14,701 nucleotides of DNA from Paramuribaculum sp. (GTDB lineage: Bacteria > Bacteroidota > Bacteroidia > Bacteroidales > Muribaculaceae), in contig JAIDXU010000225.1 in the NCBI GenBank assembly GCA_029058455.1, forward strand, positions 1 to 14,701, given 5' to 3'. Below the pieces are notes generated by a model that was not told the DNA's origin, searched no databases, and saw only the letters and a program-made list of their open reading frames with translations. Position 1 is the first letter of the stretch. Every line of letters starts with the position of its first letter. This document shows, piece after piece, positions 1 to 8,105 of this stretch. The position numbers and the translations under genes were made by a program.

Positions 1-223
1 GGGTGTGATGGGGGTAATTGCTTCTCACGCCGAAAAATCCGCCTATATCTTCGGCTGAAATCTTAGGTCCGAAATACTGATAATAACAGCTACCTCCGTC
101 GTTGGTGGTGATAACCAGCGAATTATTGTCGGAATTAAGCAAATGTGTACGGTTTTCGGCCGAAGCCGCGCCAGGCAGCGACAACACCGTAATAATCGAA
201 GCAGCCGTTATGTTGTTTTTAAT
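1..223 (-). CDS. Secreted protein N-terminus, probably GH36 alpha-galactosidase (partial)
   Basis: The reading frame runs off the left edge, leaving about 74 residues. It opens with Lys-Asn-Asn, a hydrophobic stretch (SIITVLSLPG) and a probable signal-peptidase I site after GAASA, so the product is expected in the periplasm or at the surface. The mature part contains NSLVITTNDGG, a YYQYFG stretch and a polar region ending in YPHHT. This looks like the beta-sandwich N-terminus of Bacteroidales GH36 alpha-galactosidases, which remove terminal alpha-galactosyl residues from raffinose-type oligosaccharides or galactomannan. The catalytic barrel lies outside the window, so this is recognition by resemblance only. 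No ATG, GTG or TTG exists in frame between the promoter and the signal peptide; I place the start at an ATT codon followed by AAA, where a typical Met-Lys would sit. A sequencing variant of ATG is the other explanation. The gene has its own promoter and is not obviously part of the permease operon upstream. Confidence 0.5.
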   Translation of the reverse strand, partial: MKNNITAASIITVLSLPGAASAENRTHLLNSDNNSLVITTNDGGSCYYQYFGPKISAEDIGGFFGVRSNYPHHT

Positions 224-270
224 GATACAGACCGGTAGGTAATGAGAAACTGATTGAAGATTGTCAGTCG

Positions 271-303
271 CAAAGATACCACATTACCGCCACTCCCGCA
301 AAA
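271..303 (-). promoter_or_regulatory. Bacteroidota-type promoter for the gene at 1-223
   Basis: On the minus strand a TTTTG (299-303) is followed after 20 nt by TATCTTTG (271-278). This is a full match to the Bacteroidota sigma-ABfr consensus (TTTG, about 19-21 nt, TAnnTTTG). Transcription should begin near 265, giving a leader of about 40 nt before the presumed ATT start. Confidence 0.7.
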
Positions 304-312
304 TTTCAATTA

Positions 313-422
313 CTTATTAGTCGAATTGGGCTGATAAGACAAATAGGCTGAGAGGGCTAAAGCTGAGAGGGATGATAAGGCAAATAAGTTCTGTTGGTAT
401 GGCTTATTAGTCGAATTGGGCT
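313..422. repeat. Duplicated intergenic repeat block
   Basis: A 20-bp sequence, cttattagtcgaattgggct, occurs at 313-332 and again identically at 403-422. Between them, gataagacaaata (333-345) recurs with one change at 374-386, and gctgagaggg occurs at 347-356 and 362-371. The block lies just downstream of the permease stop codon at 433. It has no open frame of interest. The 9-bp core aattgggct is the unit of the tandem array at 9730-9790. Confidence 0.75.
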
Positions 423-432
423 CAGCGGTGGA

Positions 433-1653
433 TTATTTGCGGGAGGCGATGCGCGAGGCGATGGCGCCGACGGCCAAACCCACGACAACGAGCAGCGCCA
501 TTACCGCCGCGATGTCGGCCAAATGGAGCTCTACAGGATAGGCCGCGATAGTCAGCTGGGTAGGATCAGCATTGAGCTTTATAAACTCCCCTTTCTGCTG
601 GGCGAAGCAAAGCACCGCTCCAAGCAGAATGCCGGCCACACCGCCGGCAAGCGTGATAAGCCAACCTTCCCAAAGAAATATGCGCCCCACGATTGAGGGT
701 CGGGCGCCAAGATTGCAGAGGGTGTCCATGTCATAGCGTTTCTCGATTATGAGCATGGAGAGAGTGCTGATTACATTAAATGACGCTATCATCAATATGA
801 ATCCGAGCATTAGAAATGTGATCCATTTCTCGATTTCGATCATTCTAAACGACGCTTCTTCCTGCTCAATTCGGGTCAAGACGCGATAATTCTCGCCCAA
901 TTGCTGCTTGAGAGAGCGCACGGTGGCCGAAACACTCACGCCGGGAGCCACCTTGACCGCTATGGCGGTAGCCGAGCCCTCGGGGAGCTGCAAGAGGGAA
1001 CGCGCCGATTCAACAGGCACTATCACGGTAGCCTCGTCGAGTTCGGCCTGATTGGTCTGCCACACCGACGACACAAAGAGCGTATCGCTCCTGAACGCCG
1101 ACAGAGGCGACGAGGCGGATATGCGCCCTATTCTGCGGGGGGTGAACAATACAATCGGAACATCAAATCCCGGCCTTACGCCGAGATTGATGGCGCTCCC
1201 AACACTCAGTGAAGCAAGAGGTATGTTCTCGGCCGTGTAGCGCATATAAACGCCGTCGATCACGGCTGAATCGATGTCACACACCCGCTCATAGCCCGCG
1301 CCCGCGCCTATAAGCTCAACAGCTTGCTGGGCGTTGCGGAACATTGAAAGGGCCTGACCCTCGACAAGAGGCACAGCTGCCTCGACACCCTTCTGACCCT
1401 CGACAAGAGGGAGGGTTTGCGCGAGTTTGTCAATCAGTCCCCCGGGCGTTTTACTCTCGATTTTTATATCGGGGTCTATAAGTCCGAGCCGCCCCGAAGC
1501 AAGACGCGTAAAGCCATTGAACACCGACAGCACACACACGATTGCCGAGGTGGCTACAGCCACTCCGGCAACCGAGATAGAGCTTATGATATTGACTGCG
1601 TTATGACTTTTGCGACTGAAAAGATAGCGCAGCGCTATGCGTAATGCTAACAT
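433..1653 (-). CDS. FtsX-family permease, LolC/LolE-like
   Basis: Inner-membrane subunit resembling LolC/LolE, which with the ATPase LolD extracts lipoproteins from the inner membrane and passes them to the LolA chaperone. The 406-residue length fits the family. One membrane helix (about residues 21-45, preceded by RYLFSRKSHNAVN) is followed by a large periplasmic MacB-like domain (about 46-270) and three C-terminal helices of the FtsX domain, with the cytoplasmic coupling segment EKRYDMDTLCNLGA between the first two of these. No lolD or second permease is nearby, so the ATPase partner must be encoded elsewhere, as is common in Bacteroidales. It begins 25 bp after the rbfA stop, in the same direction, and is probably cotranscribed. 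An 18-bp sequence repeated 39 bp apart (1354-1371 and 1393-1410) makes the residues PLVEGQ occur twice in the periplasmic domain. The exact substrate, lipoprotein or other, is inferred from family resemblance. Confidence 0.85.
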   Translation of the reverse strand: MLALRIALRYLFSRKSHNAVNIISSISVAGVAVATSAIVCVLSVFNGFTRLASGRLGLIDPDIKIESKTPGGLIDKLAQTLPLVEGQKGVEAAVPLVEGQALSMFRNAQQAVELIGAGAGYERVCDIDSAVIDGVYMRYTAENIPLASLSVGSAINLGVRPGFDVPIVLFTPRRIGRISASSPLSAFRSDTLFVSSVWQTNQAELDEATVIVPVESARSLLQLPEGSATAIAVKVAPGVSVSATVRSLKQQLGENYRVLTRIEQEEASFRMIEIEKWITFLMLGFILMIASFNVISTLSMLIIEKRYDMDTLCNLGARPSIVGRIFLWEGWLITLAGGVAGILLGAVLCFAQQKGEFIKLNADPTQLTIAAYPVELHLADIAAVMALLVVVGLAVGAIASRIASRK

Positions 1654-1678
1654 TCAGAGTTTTTGAAACCGCGCGGCT

Positions 1679-2062
1679 TCACTCTCCTGCTTCCGGGGCG
1701 GAAGCGTCGGGAGCCGACGACGGTTTTCCTTCGGCGAGAAGGTTGTCGATATTTTCGATATAGTCGAGCGAGTCGTCGAGATAGAAGGCCAGCTCGGGAC
1801 ATTTGCGCAGCTGAAATCTCACATTCTTGGCAAGATCATATCTGATTGTCTTGGCGCTGCGGTTGATGTTTTCGATCACCTCCTGAGCTTTTGACGAGGG
1901 GAACACCGACAGATAGGCTCTCGCTATCGAGAGGTCGGGCGACACTCTCACCGCGCTCACCGACACGATGGTGTTGTGGAGTTTGGCTGTTTGCTGACGG
2001 AATATTTCGCTCAGTTCTTTTTGAAGCAGACGGGATATTTTTGCTTGACGTGTAGATTCCAT
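1679..2062 (-). CDS. rbfA: 30S ribosome-binding factor RbfA
   Basis: RbfA binds the immature 30S subunit near helix 1/the 3' end of 16S rRNA and is needed for late processing and cold adaptation. The product is 127 residues, beginning MESTRQAKISRLLQKELSEI, the family's usual start, followed by a KH-like domain (VSVSAVRVSPDLSIARAYLS, then FQLRKCPELAFYLDDSLDY). An in-frame ATG at 2134 would add 24 residues, but they resemble no RbfA and pass through strong inverted repeats, so I choose 2062. The C-terminus has an acidic, Ala/Pro-rich tail of about 18 residues. It follows yidC by 143 bp and precedes a LolC/E-like permease, an arrangement I recognise from other Bacteroidales genomes. The leader contains competing inverted repeats that may affect its expression. 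Confidence 0.93.
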   Translation of the reverse strand: MESTRQAKISRLLQKELSEIFRQQTAKLHNTIVSVSAVRVSPDLSIARAYLSVFPSSKAQEVIENINRSAKTIRYDLAKNVRFQLRKCPELAFYLDDSLDYIENIDNLLAEGKPSSAPDASAPEAGE

Positions 2063-2100
2063 AATAAGAGTTTTTAGTATTGAGGTTGATAATTGATATT

Positions 2101-2155
2101 CACCCGAAGGTAACTTCGACTCGGGTGCTGTCATATTAACAACACCCGAGCGAAG
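2101..2155 (-). promoter_or_regulatory. Three-part competing hairpin region upstream of rbfA
   Basis: On the minus-strand RNA, segment A (2155-2143, CTTCGCTCGGGTG) can pair with segment B (2127-2114, CACCCGAGTCGAAG), giving 13 base pairs with one bulged base and a 15-nt loop. Segment C (2109-2101, CTTCGGGTG) is a shortened copy of A and can pair with B instead. A:B and B:C cannot form together. No run of U follows either hairpin, so a simple terminator is not supported. An upstream in-frame ATG (2134) sits inside the A:B loop. The switch is an inference; the complementarity is directly visible. Confidence 0.45.
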
Positions 2156-2205
2156 CTAAAAGTTAGCTGAGGGAGCCTTATGCTTTCTACCCTCGGGGGT
2201 GAAAA

Positions 2206-4317
2206 TCAATGGCGCCCTTTGGAATTTGACTTCTGCTGACGCTTCTGCTGTTCGCGCAACATGGCCTGCTGCTGACGCTGAGCCTCCTCGAGACGGGCCA
2301 TAAAGCCGCTTTTCTTTTTAGGCTTCTTGGCGTTTTCGGCCATGCGGGCTCTCACCTTCTCCTCGCTCACTACCTTGCGGAACACATAGAACTGAATAAT
2401 GGTGATGAGCAGCGACAGGAAGTAATAGTAGCTCAGGCCGGCCGCATAGTTGTTGAAGAACACAAGGAACATGAGCGGCATGAGATACATCATCATCTTC
2501 ATGCCGGGCATGGAGTTGCCACCCGGCTGACTCTGCATGGTGTAGCGGGTGTAGATGATGTTGGTAACCGTCATGAGCACACAGAAGAGGCTGATGTGAT
2601 TGCCGAATGTCGAGGAAATGAGGGGAATGTTGGTTGTCCACGACACTATGGCGTCGGGAGCGGAGAGGTCTTTGGCCCAGAGGAACGACTCTCCTCTCAG
2701 CTCGATGGCCGAGGGGAAGAAGTTGAACATCGCAATAAGAATCGGGAACTGGAGCAGCATGGGGAGACAGCCTGAGAAGGGTGACGCTCCGGCACGTGAG
2801 TAGAGAGCCATTGTTTCCTGCTGACGTTTGAGAGCATTCTCGTTGCCGGGATATTTCTCGTTGATTTCCTTGATTTCGGGTGCGAGTACCCTCATCTTGG
2901 CCTGAGACATATAGCTCTTGTAGGTGAACGGAAACAGTATAATCTTGATGAAAATTGTGAGCAGCAGAATGATAATGCCGTAGTTGGAGATCCATTTGCC
3001 GAGAATGTCAAACACAGGTATCACGATCCATGTGTTGATCCATCTCACGATAGGCCAGCCCAGAGGAATAAGCTTGGTGAGGTGGAGGTTGGTTTCGGGC
3101 GAAATGTTGTCTTCAAGGTCATCGAGCAGAGGATAGGAGTTGGGGCCGAGGAAGAGGGTGAAAGCGGCCGGAGAGGCGAGATCTGACGAGTAGTCGAGGG
3201 TGGCCGAAGTGGTCATGCTCTTGAGCTGATTGCGGCTGTCCTCCACAGGGGTCGAGGTGATATAGGCCGAAGCAAAGTTCGAGCGGGCCACGAGCACCGA
3301 TGAGAAGAACTGGTTTTTGTAACCTATCCATTTGAGGCGCTGTGAAATCTCCTTGTCATCCTTCTTGCTCTCCGAAAGATTGTCGACATCACCGTTGGCA
3401 TACATGTAATATAGAGCTGAGTTGCGCTCCTCAAACATTCTGCCCGCTTCGTTGCGGAGCAGGGTAGAGTTCCATGTAAAGTCGATGGTGGCAACGCTTG
3501 TGGGTATCACCGTCTGCATGCCCTGCTGCTCTACGTCGATATCCACGAGATAGGAGTCGGGGCGCAGGGTGTAGCGCAGGCCGAATTTCGCGCCGTCGCC
3601 GAGTTCAAGCTGCATGAGCACTGTCGAGTCGCTAACCTCAACAGGAGTGAAATAGAAATTGTGGGTTTCGAAACGCTGGGTGGCCGAGGTAAGTGTGAAG
3701 CTCATGAGGTCGAGCCCCGGAGCGATGAGTTCGACCTGAGCCGAGTCATAACGCTTATAGTCGTTGAGCGAGGCACGGGCGATGGCGCCACCCTTGTTTG
3801 AGATTTCAAGTGTGAGAAGTTTGTTGGCCAGTTTCACGGTTGTTGAATCACCGCTGAGATATTTGGCAAAGCCTTTATATTTGGCGACATCGGCCAAAGC
3901 CTTGCGCAGACCTGCCACGGCTGCCTGAGCTTTCTGCTGAGAGATGCCGGCATAGTTGCAGGTGATAATGTCTGACACCTCCACGGCACCATAGGGGGTG
4001 GTGACAAAGCCGCCGGGCTTACCTTCTGACGAGAGGGTCAGTTCGGCATCGGGAGCCTTGAGGGTGGTGATTCCGCTTATGCTGTCGGTTTTGCCGAATC
4101 GTGAGATAGTGTTGCAGAGAACGGCAACTTCCGAGGCGCTTACGGAGTCGACCGAAAGCAGATTTTGATTCGACGACAGCGCTTCTTCTTCTCTCTGCTG
4201 CTGTTCGAGCTGTTCGCGCTCGCGGGCCAACTGTTCTTCGGAGGGTGAGTTCAGCCACATGAAGCCAAACAGCACCGCCGCCATCAGAAAGAGGCCTGTC
4301 ACTGTGTTTTTATCCAT
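2206..4317 (-). CDS. yidC: Membrane protein insertase YidC
   Basis: YidC inserts and folds inner-membrane proteins, alone or with SecYEG. The 703-residue product starts MDKNTVTGLFLMAAVLFGF, the N-terminal anchor helix. A charged Gln/Glu coiled-coil-like stretch follows (about 27-47). The periplasmic beta-sandwich domain starts near 160 (VKLANKLLTLEISNKGG) and runs to about 415. The conserved YidC/Oxa1 core occupies about 425-655 (NYGIIILLLTIFIKIILFP; SPFSGCLPMLLQFPILIAMF; LMPLMFLVFFNNYAAGLSYY). The C-terminus is a long basic, Gln-rich tail, as expected for ribosome contact. Compared with the roughly 620-650 residues I expect in Bacteroidota, it is longer, and the surplus is a segment at about 60-155 with two cysteines (68 and 120). 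It lies 78 bp downstream of pyrG in the same direction, a common Bacteroidota pair, and is probably cotranscribed with it. Confidence 0.96.
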   Translation of the reverse strand: MDKNTVTGLFLMAAVLFGFMWLNSPSEEQLAREREQLEQQQREEEALSSNQNLLSVDSVSASEVAVLCNTISRFGKTDSISGITTLKAPDAELTLSSEGKPGGFVTTPYGAVEVSDIITCNYAGISQQKAQAAVAGLRKALADVAKYKGFAKYLSGDSTTVKLANKLLTLEISNKGGAIARASLNDYKRYDSAQVELIAPGLDLMSFTLTSATQRFETHNFYFTPVEVSDSTVLMQLELGDGAKFGLRYTLRPDSYLVDIDVEQQGMQTVIPTSVATIDFTWNSTLLRNEAGRMFEERNSALYYMYANGDVDNLSESKKDDKEISQRLKWIGYKNQFFSSVLVARSNFASAYITSTPVEDSRNQLKSMTTSATLDYSSDLASPAAFTLFLGPNSYPLLDDLEDNISPETNLHLTKLIPLGWPIVRWINTWIVIPVFDILGKWISNYGIIILLLTIFIKIILFPFTYKSYMSQAKMRVLAPEIKEINEKYPGNENALKRQQETMALYSRAGASPFSGCLPMLLQFPILIAMFNFFPSAIELRGESFLWAKDLSAPDAIVSWTTNIPLISSTFGNHISLFCVLMTVTNIIYTRYTMQSQPGGNSMPGMKMMMYLMPLMFLVFFNNYAAGLSYYYFLSLLITIIQFYVFRKVVSEEKVRARMAENAKKPKKKSGFMARLEEAQRQQQAMLREQQKRQQKSNSKGRH

Positions 4318-4395
4318 CTAATTGATTGCTGTTGAGGATGGTGATGATTGATTTATTATTATTCGTATTTAATTGGGCGGGAGAGAAACGTAAAA

Positions 4396-6099
<1,704 letters not shown>

Positions 6100-6107
6100 T
6101 CAAACTG

Positions 6108-6115
6108 CAAAAGTA
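6108..6115 (-). promoter_or_regulatory. Candidate -7 element for pyrG
   Basis: TACTTTTG on the minus strand matches TAnnTTTG. No clear TTG is seen 19-22 nt upstream, where instead there is a G-rich stretch followed by A and T tracts, so only half of the consensus is present. It would give a leader of about 80 nt before the GTG start at 6018. Confidence 0.45.
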
Positions 6116-6217
6116 TAAAAAATTTGCCTACCCGTCCCCATCCTTTATCCACTTTTCAGCTATTACCATATTTTTAGATAATTTCCCTGATTTGTATTGC
6201 GATTGAGGGTGGTAATG

Positions 6218-6248
6218 TTGGAAGTGAAATTAAATTTGATTAATTTTG
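6218..6248 (+). promoter_or_regulatory. Bacteroidota-type promoter for lptE operon
   Basis: TTG (6218-6220), a 20-nt spacer and TAATTTTG (6241-6248) match the Bacteroidota housekeeping consensus. Transcription should begin near 6255, about 35 nt before the lptE ATG. This also argues against longer translation starts upstream in the same frame. Confidence 0.75.
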
Positions 6249-6289
6249 CAGTCTGCTACTCTCCACCTTTTTCACGCCACTTTAACATT

Positions 6290-6841
6290 ATGACTAACAA
6301 ACCTCTATTGTCAATCATAAGCCGGGGGGCATTGCTGTTGATATTGACGGTGGGTGTCATGTCGTGTATTGTCACGGGATGTGTGCCCAGCTTCAAGTTT
6401 AACGGCGCTTCGCTCGACTACTCCGTTTACCGCACCATATCGATAGGCAATTTCCCTATCCGCGCCGCCCTTGTATATCCCCCTCTCCAGACAACGTTTG
6501 AAAACGAGCTTCTCAACTATATTTCCCGCAACACACGCCTCCAGACTCTCGGCGCAAATGCCAATTCCGACCTAAGCCTCGAGGGTGAGATAACCGCCTA
6601 CAACCTCACGCCCCAGGCCGTAACCGAAGATGCCTATGCCTCAAAAACGAGGCTCACAATCACCGTAAGGGTGAAATATACCGACACTAAGAAAGAAAAC
6701 GCCGACCTTGACCAATCTTTCACAGCCTACAGAGACTTCGACGCTTCACAGATGCTGACCGATGTGCAGGATCAGCTTTGTCAGGAAATCTCCGAAGAAA
6801 TTGTAATTCAGATTTTCAACGCCACTCTCAGCAACTGGTAA
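6290..6841 (+). CDS. lptE: LptE-like LPS-assembly lipoprotein
   Basis: LptE is the outer-membrane lipoprotein that plugs and folds the LptD barrel, which delivers lipopolysaccharide to the cell surface. The 183-residue product has a lipoprotein signal peptide (ALLLILTVGV) with two possible lipobox cysteines, VMSC at Cys26 and VTGC at Cys31; I cannot tell which is lipidated. The mature part has the pattern of the Bacteroidales LptE family: FKFNGASLDYSVYRTISIGNFP, ALVYPPL, LEGEITAYNLTPQAVTEDAY, RLTITVRVKYTD, then an acidic helix ending FNATLSNW. The ATG at 6290 is chosen because it directly precedes the signal peptide and lies about 35 nt below a good promoter. It is the first gene of a plus-strand operon, 12 bp before the TPR-like gene. 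Confidence 0.87.
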   Translation: MTNKPLLSIISRGALLLILTVGVMSCIVTGCVPSFKFNGASLDYSVYRTISIGNFPIRAALVYPPLQTTFENELLNYISRNTRLQTLGANANSDLSLEGEITAYNLTPQAVTEDAYASKTRLTITVRVKYTDTKKENADLDQSFTAYRDFDASQMLTDVQDQLCQEISEEIVIQIFNATLSNW

Positions 6842-6853
6842 TTGAGGGAAACC

Positions 6854-7594
6854 ATGAAAAGCGACACCTATTCACTCGCCGACCAAATGCTCAGGAGACT
6901 GCTCCTCGAACCCGGCACCACCCCAAGCCCCGATGAACTAAAAACCATCGCCGAGGCATATCCCTATCTCTCTATTCCCGACATTATGGCTCTCGGAAGT
7001 GCGGATGTGGCTGACCGGTCGGATATTATGGCCCGCATAGCTATCAATGCCCCCGACCCCGACACACTCTTCCGCCTGATCGATCCCGAAGGGAAAGAAC
7101 TCGCCAACTTCATGCCCACCGACCAACCCAAACCCGCAGCCTCGACCACCGACAGCGCCATCGACCTCTTTCTCAACACCTACGGCCATTCTGACCCGCG
7201 CGAGGAAGCCATACTCGAAAAAATGATTTTCAATCCGGTGCCCGACTACAGCGCCCTTCTCGAGCGCGAAGCGGCTGCCGAAGCCGCCGCTCCCTCCGCC
7301 GACGAACCGGCAATTCCCGAACCCGAGGTTATTCAGCCCCAACCGGCTCCCGAGCCGAAACCGCTCCCCGAACCACCCGCACCCAAGAGTGCGCCGGTCA
7401 CTCCCGCTCCGCGCGGATCGTTCAGCGAAAGTCTTGCCATGATTTTCATTAAAAGAGGGCGATATGACAAAGCCTATGAGATTATTCACCAATTAAGTTT
7501 GAATAATCCGAAAAAAAGTGTTTACTTTGCAGACCAATTGCGTTTTCTTCGCAAAATAATGCTCAACCAAGAGCTTAAAAATCAAAATCACTGA
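6854..7594 (+). CDS. Uncharacterised proline-rich protein with C-terminal TPR-like helices
   Basis: Function unknown. The 246-residue product has no signal peptide or membrane segment, so it is probably cytoplasmic. It has three parts. An N-terminal helical region (about 1-130) contains short acidic helices. A low-complexity linker rich in Pro, Ala and Glu spans about 140-195 (PEPEVIQPQPAPEPKPLPEP). A C-terminal TPR-like helical pair (ESLAMIFIKRGRYDKAYEII, then HQLSLNNPKKSVYFADQLRFLRKI) resembles a single repeat for protein contact. I choose the ATG at 6854; an upstream TTG at 6842 would add four residues. It sits between lptE and secG, an arrangement I have seen elsewhere in Bacteroidales, so a role connected with envelope or secretion is a guess from context. 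The C-terminal coding part is notably more A+T-rich than the linker, as expected for its Lys/Asn/Ile content. Confidence 0.75.
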   Translation: MKSDTYSLADQMLRRLLLEPGTTPSPDELKTIAEAYPYLSIPDIMALGSADVADRSDIMARIAINAPDPDTLFRLIDPEGKELANFMPTDQPKPAASTTDSAIDLFLNTYGHSDPREEAILEKMIFNPVPDYSALLEREAAAEAAAPSADEPAIPEPEVIQPQPAPEPKPLPEPPAPKSAPVTPAPRGSFSESLAMIFIKRGRYDKAYEIIHQLSLNNPKKSVYFADQLRFLRKIMLNQELKNQNH

Positions 7595-7619
7595 TAATTA
7601 TAAGAACACCCACAATAAT

Positions 7620-7970
7620 ATGTATCAGCTTCTTATTGTTCTTACACTTCTTGCAGCAGTTTTGATGATCTGCGTTGTGTTAATTCAGAAATCCAAAGGA
7701 GGCGGCCTTTCGTCAACCTTTGCAGGCAGCAACCAGATCATGGGTGTTAGACGCACCAACAGCTTCATCGAAAAAGTGACCTGGATTCTTGCCGGCTCAA
7801 TCTGCGTGCTCGCCGTTCTCTCATCTTTCTTCATGCCCAACTCGGTAGCCAACACACCCCGTGTCAAAGTTCCCGTTGCAGTTGAGCAGACCGTTGGCGG
7901 CAACTATGACAGCGAGGCTCCTGCAGCTGCTGCTCCTGCCCCCGCAACCGAAGCCCCGGCAGCAGAATAA
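7620..7970 (+). CDS. secG: Preprotein translocase subunit SecG
   Basis: SecG is the small accessory subunit of the SecYEG channel and improves protein export. The 116-residue product has two membrane helices (about 3-22 and 53-72) flanking the conserved cytoplasmic loop IQKSKGGGLSSTFAGSNQ with GVRRTN after it, the hallmark of the family. The C-terminal tail is rich in Ala and Pro, beyond the second helix, as in other Bacteroidales SecG proteins. It follows the TPR-like gene by 25 bp and is the last gene of the lptE operon. Confidence 0.95.
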   Translation: MYQLLIVLTLLAAVLMICVVLIQKSKGGGLSSTFAGSNQIMGVRRTNSFIEKVTWILAGSICVLAVLSSFFMPNSVANTPRVKVPVAVEQTVGGNYDSEAPAAAAPAPATEAPAAE

Positions 7971-7997
7971 TCTCCGCAATCTCCAACCCATATTATC

Positions 7998-8041
7998 GGG
8001 AGTGTAGGGACACGGCCAACCACCGCGTCACCCGCGCTCCC
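7998..8041 (+). terminator. Possible branched hairpin after secG
   Basis: In the 135-bp gap between secG and yifB, GGGA (7998-8001) can pair with TCCC (8038-8041), enclosing two small hairpins: GTGT/ACAC (8002-8005 and 8010-8013) and CGCG/CGCG (8024-8027 and 8033-8036). The stems are only four base pairs and no U-run follows directly, so this is a weak candidate for a terminator or a structured yifB leader. I see no clear Bacteroidota promoter in the gap. Confidence 0.2.
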
Positions 8042-8105
8042 CTTAACTGTTTATAGACCATATCTCATCAATCAGGCCAAGCGGTCTGTGAAACAATCAA
8101 TTCTT

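Noticed and set aside
2063..2134. Longer rbfA start adding 24 residues
   Set aside because: The added residues match no RbfA and the DNA is occupied by inverted repeats; the internal Met fits the family start.
6145..6153. DnaA-box-like TTATCCACT in the pyrG-lptE gap
   Set aside because: It has one mismatch to TTATCCACA, is single, and no cluster of boxes is seen; not enough for an origin.
6938..7492. Minus-strand open frame (184 codons) opposite the TPR-like gene
   Set aside because: It is a shadow of the Pro/Ala/Glu-rich linker, giving a Gly/Phe/Arg-rich translation; the plus-strand gene fits the operon context.
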